Position numbers and translations under genes: made by a program. A DNA stretch of 64,000 nucleotides from DATBVX01 sp035263105 (GTDB taxonomy: Bacteria; Pseudomonadota; Gammaproteobacteria; Steroidobacterales; Steroidobacteraceae), in the NCBI GenBank assembly GCA_035263105.1, contig DATFRO010000061.1, positions 52,310 to 116,309 of the forward strand, read 5' to 3'. The notes beneath the pieces are model-generated. The model was given only the letters and a program-made list of their open reading frames with translations, did not search any database and was not told the origin of the DNA. Shown in pieces: positions 33,533-41,877 of the stretch; the first letter of the stretch is position 1; each line of letters starts with the position of its first letter.

Positions 33533-34494
33533 CAGGTCTGCGTGATCATGGCTGCGATCGACGCGCTCACGTTGCCACCGCAAATGAGGATCGCCACGGT
33601 CTTGCCGGCGTAATCACGGGCCACCTGGCGGAAGGCGGCGACCGCCACGCCCGCCGCGCCCTCCACGAGCTGGCGATCCTTGCGATAGAGCTCGCGCAGT
33701 GAGTCGAGGATTTCCTCCTCACTGACGAGCACCGAGCGGTCGATGACTTCCGCGGCGAGCGGCAACGTCACCGCGTTCGCTTCCACGCCACCCGCGGTGC
33801 TCACGGAAAGCGTCGGCTGCTCCTCGACGTCGATGACGCGGCCGGCGCGGATGCATTCGTACAGGGCGCGCGAGTTGTGCGGCCAGCAACCGATCACTTC
33901 CGTGCCGGGCGATGCCGTTTTCAGGTGCGCGCCCATACCGCCGATCAAGCCTCCGCCGCCGACTGCCACGAAGACCGCATCGAGCCGCGGGAGCTGGCGA
34001 AGCAGCTCCACCGCGATGGTGCCCTGGCCGGCAACGACCGCGGGGTCGTTGTACGGGGAGGCGTATTCGCGTCCGGAACGCTCGCCCTCGCGGCGCGCGG
34101 TCTGCTCGGCGAGGAGTGGATCTCCCTCGACGAGCCGCACGCGAGCCCCGAGCGCCTCGATCTTCGCGCGCCTGCCCGGGTCGATCGCGGCAGGCACGAA
34201 CACCTCGCTCGCGATGCCCAGCCTCGCACCCGCCGCGGCGACGGCGAGCGCGTGATTGCCGCCGCTGGAAGCCGCGACGACACCGCGCGCAGCCTGCGCG
34301 GGCGTGAGCGAGAGGAGCTTGTGAGTCGCGCCGCGTGGCTTGAACGCGCCCGTCTCCTGGAGGTTTTCGAGCTTCAGGTACACCTCGGCACCCGAGCCCT
34401 CGCTGAGCCACGCGGAGCGTGCGACCGGCGTTTCGATCACGTAGGCGCGGATGCGCCGCTCGGCGGCAGCGCAGTCGATGTCTTGGCTTTTCAT
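33532..34494 (-). CDS. PLP-dependent threonine/serine dehydratase-like enzyme
   Basis: A 320-residue fold-type II PLP enzyme. The PLP lysine lies in GAFKPRGA, the phosphate-binding loop is SSGGNH, and a second glycine loop GGGGLIGG follows; the cofactor-ring serine region LICGGN is at the C-terminus. No ACT domain, so it is a catabolic or specialised enzyme rather than IlvA. Candidates are threonine/serine dehydratase, serine racemase, or EutB acting on an ectoine-derived compound, given the coupled ornithine-cyclodeaminase-like gene. Start 34494 is used; an in-frame ATG sixty bases upstream would include the dyad at 34536-34552. Confidence 0.83.
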   Translation of the reverse strand: MKSQDIDCAAAERRIRAYVIETPVARSAWLSEGSGAEVYLKLENLQETGAFKPRGATHKLLSLTPAQAARGVVAASSGGNHALAVAAAGARLGIASEVFVPAAIDPGRRAKIEALGARVRLVEGDPLLAEQTARREGERSGREYASPYNDPAVVAGQGTIAVELLRQLPRLDAVFVAVGGGGLIGGMGAHLKTASPGTEVIGCWPHNSRALYECIRAGRVIDVEEQPTLSVSTAGGVEANAVTLPLAAEVIDRSVLVSEEEILDSLRELYRKDRQLVEGAAGVAVAAFRQVARDYAGKTVAILICGGNVSASIAAMITQT

Positions 34495-34535
34495 TCGGCT
34501 CTCGGGGGTGGCGCGCGCGGGTGGATCGTCGCAGC

Positions 34536-34552
34536 GGAAGTCTATATCTTCC
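34536..34552. promoter_or_regulatory. Candidate operator, copy 1 (GGAAG-N7-CTTCC dyad)
   Basis: GGAAGTCTATATCTTCC is an inverted repeat with 5-base arms and a 7-base centre. It lies between the divergent dehydratase and M20 peptidase genes. A near copy precedes the monooxygenase gene (36035-36051). Confidence 0.5.
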
Positions 34553-34584
34553 ACTGCCCGTCACAATCGAAGAACAACCGCCTC

Positions 34585-35991
34585 ATGAGAACACCCATCA
34601 CCGCACTGGTTCTGTCCTTGTCAATCGTCCCACTGGCTCAGGCCCCCGCAGCCACGAGCGACGCCGGCCGCGAGGCGTTCCGCGCCATCTACAAGGAGAT
34701 GGTCGAGACCGACACCTCCGCGGGCACCGGCTCGTGCACCAAGCTCGTGCGGCTGGTGGAAACGCGCCTGAAGGGCGCGGGGTACTCCGGCGATGACGTC
34801 CAGGTCGTCATCCCCGAAGGCAAGCCCGATGACGGCAACATCGTGGCGCGCATCCGCGCCGCGAACCCGACCAGGAAGGGTGTGCTGTTGCTGGCGCATA
34901 TCGACGTTGTCGATGCGAAGCGCGAGGACTGGGAGCGCGATCCGTTCAAGCTGATCGAGGAGAACGGCTACTTCTACGGCCGGGGCTCGGCCGACGACAA
35001 GTCGATGGCGGCGGTGTTCCTCGACCTGATGATCCGGTTGAAGCAGGAGAAGAGCTTCAAGCCGCGGCGCGACCTCATCCTGGCGCTCACCTGCGGCGAG
35101 GAGACCTCGGATCGCGTCAACGGCGTCGATTACCTCCTCAAGAACCGGCGCGAGCTCATCGACGCGGCGTTCGCGATCAACGAAGGCGCGGGTGGCCTGC
35201 TGTCCGAGGACGGCAAACCGCTCATCCTGCAGGTGCAGGCGGGCGAGAAGATCCACCAGGTGATGTCGCTCGAGGTCACGAACCCGGGCGGCCATTCCTC
35301 GCGCCCCGTGCCCGACAACGCCATTTACCGGCTGGCGGCGGCGACGCTGAAAGTGGCCGACCTGTCGTTCCCGATCCAGGTCAATCCCGTCGTGCGCGAA
35401 TACTTTCGCGTGAGTGGCCCGATCGTCGGCGGGGAGACCGGCGCCGCCATGAGCGCGCTCGCGAAGAATCCCGACGATCAGCAGGCGCTCGCAACAGTCA
35501 TCCGGGACCCGAGCTACAACGCGATCTTGCACACGACCTGCGTTGCGACCCAGATGCAGGGCGGACACGCAGCGAATGCGTTGCCCCAGCGCGCCACCGT
35601 GACGCTCTCGTGCCGTGTGATGCAGGGGACGACGCCGGAGCAGGTGAAGGAAACGCTCGAGAAAACGCTCGGCGATCCGCAGGTGAAAGTGAACATCGTC
35701 CGGCGTCGTGACGGCTCGTCGGCTCCGGAGTTGACACCCGAGATCATGGGCCCGGTGAAAGCGCAGGCCGCGAAGCAGTGGCCCGGAGTGCCGGTCGCGC
35801 CACTCATGTCGGCGGGCGCCACCGATGGACGCTTCCTCATGAATGCCGGCATCCCGACCTACGGCATGAGCGGCATGTTCGCCGCACCCAACGAAACCAA
35901 TGCGCACGGCTTGAACGAGAAGCGGCGCGTGCAGTCGCTCTACGAAGGGCGTGAGTTTCTCGAGGGCATCGTGCGCGCGTACGCAAAATAG
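34585..35991 (+). CDS. Exported M20-family metallopeptidase
   Basis: A 468-residue M20/M25/M40 hydrolase with a signal peptide (about 1-22). Zinc ligands and catalytic residues are in the expected order: HIDVVDA (His and Asp), GRGSADDK (bridging Asp), CGEETSD (catalytic Glu with next Glu ligand), NEGAGG and the late NAHGLNE. The dimerisation lid domain sits around residues 240-360. It likely trims dipeptides or N-acyl amino acids in the periplasm. ATG 34585 follows the dyad by 33 bases; the frame is open far upstream over the convergent-strand gene and that part is discarded. Confidence 0.9.
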   Translation: MRTPITALVLSLSIVPLAQAPAATSDAGREAFRAIYKEMVETDTSAGTGSCTKLVRLVETRLKGAGYSGDDVQVVIPEGKPDDGNIVARIRAANPTRKGVLLLAHIDVVDAKREDWERDPFKLIEENGYFYGRGSADDKSMAAVFLDLMIRLKQEKSFKPRRDLILALTCGEETSDRVNGVDYLLKNRRELIDAAFAINEGAGGLLSEDGKPLILQVQAGEKIHQVMSLEVTNPGGHSSRPVPDNAIYRLAAATLKVADLSFPIQVNPVVREYFRVSGPIVGGETGAAMSALAKNPDDQQALATVIRDPSYNAILHTTCVATQMQGGHAANALPQRATVTLSCRVMQGTTPEQVKETLEKTLGDPQVKVNIVRRRDGSSAPELTPEIMGPVKAQAAKQWPGVPVAPLMSAGATDGRFLMNAGIPTYGMSGMFAAPNETNAHGLNEKRRVQSLYEGREFLEGIVRAYAK

Positions 35992-36034
35992 GCGCGCGCG
36001 CGGGCCGTCACGATCGAGTGTGAGTCGTCAATAC

Positions 36035-36051
36035 GGAAGTCGATAGCTTCC
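36035..36051. promoter_or_regulatory. Candidate operator, copy 2 (GGAAG-N7-CTTCC dyad)
   Basis: GGAAGTCGATAGCTTCC repeats copy 1 with three changes, all in the 7-base centre; here the arms extend to ACGGAAG/CTTCCGT. It ends 10 bases before the monooxygenase ATG, so a bound protein would block initiation. Confidence 0.5.
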
Positions 36052-36061
36052 GTTGCGAGCC

Positions 36062-37252
36062 ATGATAGAAGACATCGAGGGTGTGATTGTCTCGGGTGCC
36101 GGCCCGGTGGGCCTGGTCACCGCGTTGAAGCTCGCGCGCGCCGGAATCCGCGTCGTGGTTCTCGAAGCCGAACCGGCCATCAAGGATGAGCCGCGCGCCG
36201 GCGTGTATCACTCGCCGATCGTCGAGCGGCTCGACACGCTCGGGTTGCTCGAGGATCTCAAGCAGATCGGCGTCCTCAAGCAGGCCTACGACTACTGGAC
36301 GATCGATCATCGCCGCCTCGGCCACTTCAGCTTCGAAGTGCTGCGACCCGAGGACACTGCTTACCCGTTCAACCTGCACTTGGGTCAGCCCGCGCTCGCC
36401 GGCGTCATCCTCAAGCATCTGCTGCGCGTTTCGGGCGCCGAAGTGCGCTGGCGGCATCGCCTGACGAGCGTCTCGCAGGACGATCGATCCGTGACGGTCG
36501 GTGTGCAGACGCCCGAAGGCGAGCGGGTGCTGCGCGCCGACTGGCTGATCGGCGCCGACGGCGGACGCAGCGGCGTTCGGCACGCGCTCAATCTGAAGCT
36601 CGAGGGTGTCACCTGGCCCGAGTGGTTCGTCGCCACCAATGTGCGCTTTGATTTCGCGACCAGCGGTTACGGGCAGTCGAATGTAGTGCTCGATCCCGAG
36701 CACTGGGCGATCATCGTGAAGCTCGACCGCTCCGGCCTCTGGCGCTGCACCTATCGCGAGGACGGTGAGCTCAGCGAAGCGGAAGTCCGGCGCCGTCTGC
36801 CCGAACGGTACGCTCTGTTTGCTGACATGTTGCCCAGGCACTCACCGGAGGCGATGACGCCGTATCGCGCACACGATCGCTGCGCGGAACGCTTCCGTGT
36901 CGGACGCGTGCTCCTCGCAGGCGATGCCGCGCACCTGGTCAATCCGATCGGCGGCCTCGGGTTGACCGGAGGGTTGATCGATGCTGTTTCGCTCGGCGAT
37001 GCGCTCGTCGTGGTGATCGAAGGGCGCCGGAGCGACGACGTTCTCGACGCCTGGGCCGATGAACGCAGGCGAATTCACCTGCAGGTCACCATCCCGACGG
37101 CGCAGGAGAACCGGCGTCGCGTGAGCGAGCGCGATCCGGAAAAACGGCGCGTTGACGCCGAACGATTGCAGCGCCTCACCGACGATCCGGCTGCAGCGCG
37201 CGAAGCGCTGCTTGGCGTGTTCGCACTCGTGGGCCGTGATCCGTTGCAGTAG
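36062..37252 (+). CDS. FAD-dependent aromatic monooxygenase (PHBH/UbiH group)
   Basis: A 396-residue group A flavoprotein monooxygenase. It has the dinucleotide-binding GAGPVGLVTALKL near the N-terminus, the DG motif (LIGADGGRSGVR) that contacts FAD and NAD(P)H, and the GD motif RVLLAGDAAHLVNPIGGLG. Such enzymes hydroxylate phenols, quinone precursors or related rings with NAD(P)H and oxygen. The substrate is not evident. ATG 36062 is used; TTG 36053 would start inside the dyad. It follows the M20 peptidase by 70 bases on the same strand. Confidence 0.86.
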   Translation: MIEDIEGVIVSGAGPVGLVTALKLARAGIRVVVLEAEPAIKDEPRAGVYHSPIVERLDTLGLLEDLKQIGVLKQAYDYWTIDHRRLGHFSFEVLRPEDTAYPFNLHLGQPALAGVILKHLLRVSGAEVRWRHRLTSVSQDDRSVTVGVQTPEGERVLRADWLIGADGGRSGVRHALNLKLEGVTWPEWFVATNVRFDFATSGYGQSNVVLDPEHWAIIVKLDRSGLWRCTYREDGELSEAEVRRRLPERYALFADMLPRHSPEAMTPYRAHDRCAERFRVGRVLLAGDAAHLVNPIGGLGLTGGLIDAVSLGDALVVVIEGRRSDDVLDAWADERRRIHLQVTIPTAQENRRRVSERDPEKRRVDAERLQRLTDDPAAAREALLGVFALVGRDPLQ

Positions 37253-37280
37253 GCGGCAGGCCGCGGCCTGAATCCGTCAG

Positions 37281-38774
37281 CTAGTGGCCGACCAGCCTCA
37301 GCAGCACATGCACGATCGCGAACGGCAACCCGAGAAACAGCATCGAGAGCGCGACCGAGAGAAAGGTCATCAGATAGAGCGCAACGCACACCAACACGCC
37401 GATGAGCGCGGCGAGCGGCACCAGGATGATCAGCAGCTGTCGCGGCCAGCCGTGCGGCAACACGGTGACCTGCGCGCCGAGTTTGGCGAGCGCCTGCAGC
37501 CGGCGCCGCATCGATGGAAAGGGGGGTACGAAGGAGGTGGCAAGCAGGTTGGCGCTGGCCCTGGCTCCGTCGGGCCGCACGACCGAGAGGTGCGCCGCCC
37601 ACGATGCGAACATACCGCCGGCCACCGTTCCGGACATTCTCCCGAGTGCGCCTGCCAGCGCATCGGGGTCGCGCGTGAGTCGCACCGCGATCGCGTCGGC
37701 CATGTACTTGCGCTGACGCCAGGCGAGTGACACGAGCGGCTGCAACAGGAACAGCGAGACGAGCCCGCCGAAGAAGCCGGTGATCACGAGCGGGCCGGCG
37801 AGCGGGATCCACAGGAGCCGGCGCCAGTTCCGCTCTTCCCTGCGTGTTGCCTGCTGTGCGTCGCGCCCGCGCGCTTCGCGACGCGGCGTGTCCGGCGCGA
37901 AGGGATCGGCAAGTTCCGCGACGAAGCGCCGCGCCGCCTCAGGCGTCGGGCGGAACGCGGTTGCCGCGAACGCGCTGACGAGGCGCCGCACCGCCGGCCC
38001 GTTGTCGAAGGTTCCTGCGAACTTCGCGATGAGTCCGAACAGGCCCACCGTGGTCGCGACCCGCATGCCGATCGTCATGTCGCCGTCGGCGATGGAGCCT
38101 ACGAGGTGCGCGGCGATTCCCTGCATCTGCTCGCGGTTCAACGCCGCCAGCAGCGCCTCGGACGCAATGATCGTCGCGTGCTGCTCATCACTGCCGAAAA
38201 CGGCGGCGTTGCTCGCACCGGAATCCGCGACCAGCAGGCGCGGTGGCGGTACGTTCGCGGCGATGGCCATTTCCGCGACAACGTTGGCGAATCTCTGCTC
38301 AGCGAGCACCTGCACGTTGGGCGCACGCGCTGCCACGTCGCCACTCGCGAACATGCCGCAAAGCCGGACTGCGCGCTTGAGCACGAGCAGGACGAGCAGC
38401 ATCCAGAGGAGCCCGGGGAGCGCTGCGACCAGGCCCAGGCGCAGCCAATCGCGGAGCGAGAGCGTCTGGGGCGTATCAATGGCCGGAGTGATCCACCGGT
38501 CGATCGTGTCGACCAGGTTCGGCGCCGGCACCGCGAGATTGACGAGATCGAGGAGCAGAGCGAGGCCGGCGTAGAACAGCGGCGCCATCAGGACGGCGAC
38601 GACCAGCGCGGCGACTGCGTCGGCGACTCCACCGGCGAAGGTCACCCGCCACGCCGCGCGGCGGTGCCGCGCGATGGCGTCGAAGAAGCTTTCGCGCTCA
38701 GCGCTGGTCCACGGCGCCAGCGTCGGGCTGTCCGCCGGCAGGTGTGGCGGCGACGCCGCGCTCACGTTTCCCAC
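37281..38774 (-). CDS. M48-peptidase-like membrane protein with a lost zinc site
   Basis: A 497-residue protein with hydrophobic pairs near the N-terminus (about 50-85 and 118-140) and the C-terminus, and an M48/HtpX-like central domain. The region equivalent to the catalytic HExxH (family pattern AHEFSHIxNGDM) reads AAHLVGSIADGDM at about 222-232: only the first His (223) survives, the Glu is Leu or Val and the second His is Ser. The third ligand region, normally REYLAD, reads RKYMAD. It should therefore be inactive as a protease and act by binding. Start at GTG 38774; GTG 38765 is also possible. The fold is confidently recognised. Confidence 0.72.
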   Translation of the reverse strand: MGNVSAASPPHLPADSPTLAPWTSAERESFFDAIARHRRAAWRVTFAGGVADAVAALVVAVLMAPLFYAGLALLLDLVNLAVPAPNLVDTIDRWITPAIDTPQTLSLRDWLRLGLVAALPGLLWMLLVLLVLKRAVRLCGMFASGDVAARAPNVQVLAEQRFANVVAEMAIAANVPPPRLLVADSGASNAAVFGSDEQHATIIASEALLAALNREQMQGIAAHLVGSIADGDMTIGMRVATTVGLFGLIAKFAGTFDNGPAVRRLVSAFAATAFRPTPEAARRFVAELADPFAPDTPRREARGRDAQQATRREERNWRRLLWIPLAGPLVITGFFGGLVSLFLLQPLVSLAWRQRKYMADAIAVRLTRDPDALAGALGRMSGTVAGGMFASWAAHLSVVRPDGARASANLLATSFVPPFPSMRRRLQALAKLGAQVTVLPHGWPRQLLIILVPLAALIGVLVCVALYLMTFLSVALSMLFLGLPFAIVHVLLRLVGH

Positions 38775-38877
38775 TGGTGCATCACTGATTCTCCGCCCCT
38801 ACTGAAGAGTGAGACGGAAGGTCGGCCGAATAGCGGACAGACTCGACGCGAGACGGGGCGGCACGCCGCTCCCCAGG

Positions 38878-39750
38878 TCATTTCGGCGCGAGAACCTTGC
38901 GCAGAAAAGCCTCGAGCCCGATCGGCGCGCGTCCCATGAGACGCTCGAGATCGGTGGAACCCGCATCGAATTCACCCGCCCGAATGGCCTCACCCAGGCC
39001 CACCGACATGGCAACGATCGGTGCCGGCAGTCCTTTCGCTTCGAGGCCCTGGCGAAACTCATCGCTCGAGATCGGCTGGTAGGAGACGTTCTTGCCACTC
39101 GCCTTCCCGAGCGCGCTCGCGACGTCCGAGAGCGAGTAGGGGGCAAGCGCCGTGATCGGGTACTCGCGATTCGCGTGATCCCCACCGGTCAGCACCGCAG
39201 ACAGTGCATAAGCAATGTCCTCGCGTGCCACGAAGCCGATACGCCCATCACCGCCGTTGTGCAGGATCTTCCCGGTCTGCACCGCTTCGCCGAACATGAA
39301 CGGCACGATGTCGAGATAGAGGTTGTTGCGGAAGATCGTGTAGGGCAGGCCGCTCTCGCGGATCAGCACTTCGGTATGGAAGTGGCCGGGCGAGGCGCCG
39401 AACTTCGCATCGGGGGCGGGCTTGATGGCGCTCGTATAGATCACGTGCCCCACGCGCGCATCGCGCGCCGCGCTCACCACGTTGCGGTGATGGAGCATGC
39501 GCTCCTCGCCCAGCGCGCTGGTCGAGATGAACAGGAGTTTGTCGGCGCCGCGAAAAGCGCTTTCGAGCAACTTCGGGTCGGTGTAGTCGCCGCGGCGGAC
39601 CTGAACGCCCTGCGTGGCGAGCTCGGCGACCTTCGCCGGGTCGCGCACCACCGCCACGATGTCGCTCGGCGCGACTTTACGCTGGAGCAGGAAGCGAATG
39701 GTCGCGCCGCCGAGTTTCCCCGAGGCGCCGGTGACGGCGATTAAAGCCAT
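38878..39750 (-). CDS. NAD(P)-binding NmrA/QorB-like protein
   Basis: A 290-residue atypical short-chain dehydrogenase. The Rossmann motif is VTGASGKLGGATI at residues 6-18, followed by VVRDP that selects NADPH, and ISTSALGEER, YTSAIKPAP and FRNNLYLD; this resembles E. coli QorB (NAD(P)H:quinone oxidoreductase 2) and NmrA-like redox sensors. The catalytic YxxxK is not conserved, as usual in this group. It is divergent from the ECF sigma factor gene across only 50 bases, so transcription of the two may be coordinated. Confidence 0.83.
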   Translation of the reverse strand: MALIAVTGASGKLGGATIRFLLQRKVAPSDIVAVVRDPAKVAELATQGVQVRRGDYTDPKLLESAFRGADKLLFISTSALGEERMLHHRNVVSAARDARVGHVIYTSAIKPAPDAKFGASPGHFHTEVLIRESGLPYTIFRNNLYLDIVPFMFGEAVQTGKILHNGGDGRIGFVAREDIAYALSAVLTGGDHANREYPITALAPYSLSDVASALGKASGKNVSYQPISSDEFRQGLEAKGLPAPIVAMSVGLGEAIRAGEFDAGSTDLERLMGRAPIGLEAFLRKVLAPK

Positions 39751-39800
39751 GGCACTCTCCAGTATGATGTTTCCGAATCCGCACCGTGTCGGGAGGCTCC

Positions 39801-40316
39801 GTGTCAGTGGACGACGAGCTCTTCGAGAAGCTGTACGCGGAGCTGCGCAGGCTGGCGGACAGAGAACTGCAACGGCACGCCGGTGCGGCGCTCAGCCCGA
39901 CGACGCTGGTGCACGAAGTCTATCTCAGCATGGCCGATCGCGATAAGGTCACCTTCGCCGATCGCGCCCGCTTCCTCGCCTATGCCGCACGCGCGATGCG
40001 CGGACTCATCGTCGATTTCGCGCGCCATCGCCGCGCGCTCAAGCGTGGCGCCGGCTTTCACATCACGCGGCTTGATACCCAGGTCTGCGATGACGTCGCC
40101 GATCAGCGCGAGCTCTCGCGGATTTCCGAAGCCGTCGATGCACTCGCGGCCATCGACCCGCGCCTCGCGGAGGTGGTCGACCTGAAATACTTCTGCGGCT
40201 TCTCCTTTGCCGATATCGCCCACATGCGCGGCAGCTCCGAGCGCACCGTGCAGCGCGACTGGGAGAAGGCGCGCCTGTTCCTCTACGAGCAACTGCAGGA
40301 CGCGGGCTGGTCCTGA
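39801..40316 (+). CDS. ECF-like RNA polymerase sigma factor (TIGR02999/ECF43-like), copy 1
   Basis: A 171-residue sigma factor. Region 2 spans about residues 7-75 (including RARFLAYAARAMRGLIVDFAR) and region 4 about 105-165 with the helix-turn-helix FADIAHMRGSSERTVQRDW. The motif that is acidic in ordinary ECF factors (DAED before LVQE) reads Ser32-Pro-Thr34-Thr35 before LVHEVYL. In ECF43 factors the adjacent kinase supplies that charge by phosphorylation. No anti-sigma gene is near; a Ser/Thr kinase follows two genes on. GTG starts at 39786, 39801 and 39807 are possible; GGGAGG at 39791-39796 favours 39801 or 39807. Confidence 0.87.
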   Translation: MSVDDELFEKLYAELRRLADRELQRHAGAALSPTTLVHEVYLSMADRDKVTFADRARFLAYAARAMRGLIVDFARHRRALKRGAGFHITRLDTQVCDDVADQRELSRISEAVDALAAIDPRLAEVVDLKYFCGFSFADIAHMRGSSERTVQRDWEKARLFLYEQLQDAGWS

Positions 40317-40371
40317 GCATTTGTCGCCGACTCGGGCACTCGCGTGTCCGGTCTTCCCAGCCGATTTCGAT

Positions 40372-40389
40372 CCTCCTTGGATTAGGAGG
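40372..40389 (+). other. Small hairpin between ECF copy 1 and the cytochrome gene
   Basis: CCTCCT, loop TGGATT, AGGAGG form a perfect 6-bp stem 56 bases after the sigma factor stop. The right arm is an anti-ribosome-site-like sequence held in the stem, but it is 34 bases from the next start, and the true ribosome site GGGAGG is at 40414-40419. Its meaning is unknown. Confidence 0.3.
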
Positions 40390-40423
40390 GACAGCGCGAG
40401 CTGTGGCCCAACAGGGAGGCATC

Positions 40424-41812
40424 ATGAGCAGAATTGACATAATGACGGCGCTGCTGTGCGCGCTGCTGGCACCGGCACTCTCGTCAGCGGAGGAGGGGCC
40501 GTCGCAGCGGACGCTGCCCCAGTTCAGCGTGTTTCCGGATCCCGCCGGACAATTCGCCACGTTCAGCGTCGCGGGGCGCATCGATACCACGAACCCCTTC
40601 TTCCAGGACCTGGGCAGCAACGGCCGGCGCTGCGTCACCTGCCATCAGCCGCAGGACGCCTGGTCGGTGACGCCACCGCACATCCGGCAGCGCTTCGAAG
40701 CGACGCGCGGGCGCGATCCGATCTTTCGCACCAACGACGGCTCCAACTGCCCGGATGCCGACGTGTCGACGCTCGGGGCCAAGCGCCGTGCCTACAGCCT
40801 CCTCCTCAACAAGGGCCTGATCCGCGTGGAGATGGGCGTTCCGGAGACCGCCGAATTCGTGGTGCTGCACGTCGAGAATCCCTACGGCTGCACGAGCGAC
40901 TCGAAGCTCTCGGTGTATCGCCGCCCGCTCCCCAGCACGAGCCTGCCGTACCTCAGCGTCGTGATGTGGGATGGTCGCGAGACGTTCCCCGGCAAGTCGA
41001 TCTTCGAAGACCTCGGCCACCAGGCGATGGACGCCACGCTCGGGCACGCGCAGGCCGCGCAGCCGCCGACCGATGCGCAGGTGCAAGCGATCCTCGATTT
41101 CGAGCTGCAGCTCTTCACCGCCCAGGTCGCGACCGACCGCGCCGGCCGCCTCGATGTGCTCGGCGCCGCGGGCGGACCGGTCGCCCTGTCCCGCCAGGAC
41201 TTCTTCCTCGGCATCAATGATCCGCTCGGCCTCAATCCGACCGGCGCCGCGTTCAGCCCGAAGATCTTCAGCTTGTTCGACGCATGGGCATCGCTCCGGG
41301 AGCGGGGAGAGCGAAGCGACGCTCGCCAGGCCGTGGTGCGCGGACAGAAACTCTTCAACACGCTGCCGATCACGCTCACCGGCGTCGGCGGCCTGAACGA
41401 CGTGGCGCTGCCGACCGACGGCCAGGTTCACCCGAGCCTCCAGGCCACCTGCGGCACCTGCCATGACTCGCCCAACATCGGCGATCACTCGCTGGCCGCG
41501 CCGCTCAATATCGGTCTGACCGACGTGTCCCGGCGCACGCCCGACCTGCCGCTCTTCACGCTCGAGAACAAGCAGACCGGTGAGATCAAGCGCACCACCG
41601 ACCCCGGCCGCGCGCTGGTCAGCGGCAAGTGGGCCGACGTCGGCAAGTTCAAGGGCCCGATCCTGCGCGGACTCGCCGGCCGGGCGCCTTACTTTCACAA
41701 CGGCTCCGCCGCCACGCTCCTCGATGTGGTCGAGTTCTATGACACGCGCTTTGCGCTGCACCTTTCGGCGCGTGACAAGGCGGACCTGGTGGCGTTTCTC
41801 GAGACGCTGTGA
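40424..41812 (+). CDS. Periplasmic di-haem cytochrome c (peroxidase/MauG-like)
   Basis: A 462-residue protein with a signal peptide (about 1-22) and two CxxCH haem c sites: Cys70-x-x-Cys-His74 (CVTCH) and Cys343-x-x-Cys-His347 (CGTCH). The late GRAPYFHNGSAATL, LRGLAGR and VVEFYDTRF segments match the di-haem cytochrome c peroxidase/MauG superfamily. The enzyme or sensor would handle peroxide or another oxidant in the periplasm. GGGAGG precedes ATG 40424 by four bases. Its position between an ECF sigma factor and a membrane kinase is unusual; it may be the sigma target or supply an input. Confidence 0.85.
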   Translation: MSRIDIMTALLCALLAPALSSAEEGPSQRTLPQFSVFPDPAGQFATFSVAGRIDTTNPFFQDLGSNGRRCVTCHQPQDAWSVTPPHIRQRFEATRGRDPIFRTNDGSNCPDADVSTLGAKRRAYSLLLNKGLIRVEMGVPETAEFVVLHVENPYGCTSDSKLSVYRRPLPSTSLPYLSVVMWDGRETFPGKSIFEDLGHQAMDATLGHAQAAQPPTDAQVQAILDFELQLFTAQVATDRAGRLDVLGAAGGPVALSRQDFFLGINDPLGLNPTGAAFSPKIFSLFDAWASLRERGERSDARQAVVRGQKLFNTLPITLTGVGGLNDVALPTDGQVHPSLQATCGTCHDSPNIGDHSLAAPLNIGLTDVSRRTPDLPLFTLENKQTGEIKRTTDPGRALVSGKWADVGKFKGPILRGLAGRAPYFHNGSAATLLDVVEFYDTRFALHLSARDKADLVAFLETL

Positions 41813-41877
41813 ACCGTGTTGCCTCGGCCACGCCGGTCGGTCAGAGTGCAGTCGGCCGCCCCGTGGGGTGAGCACTC

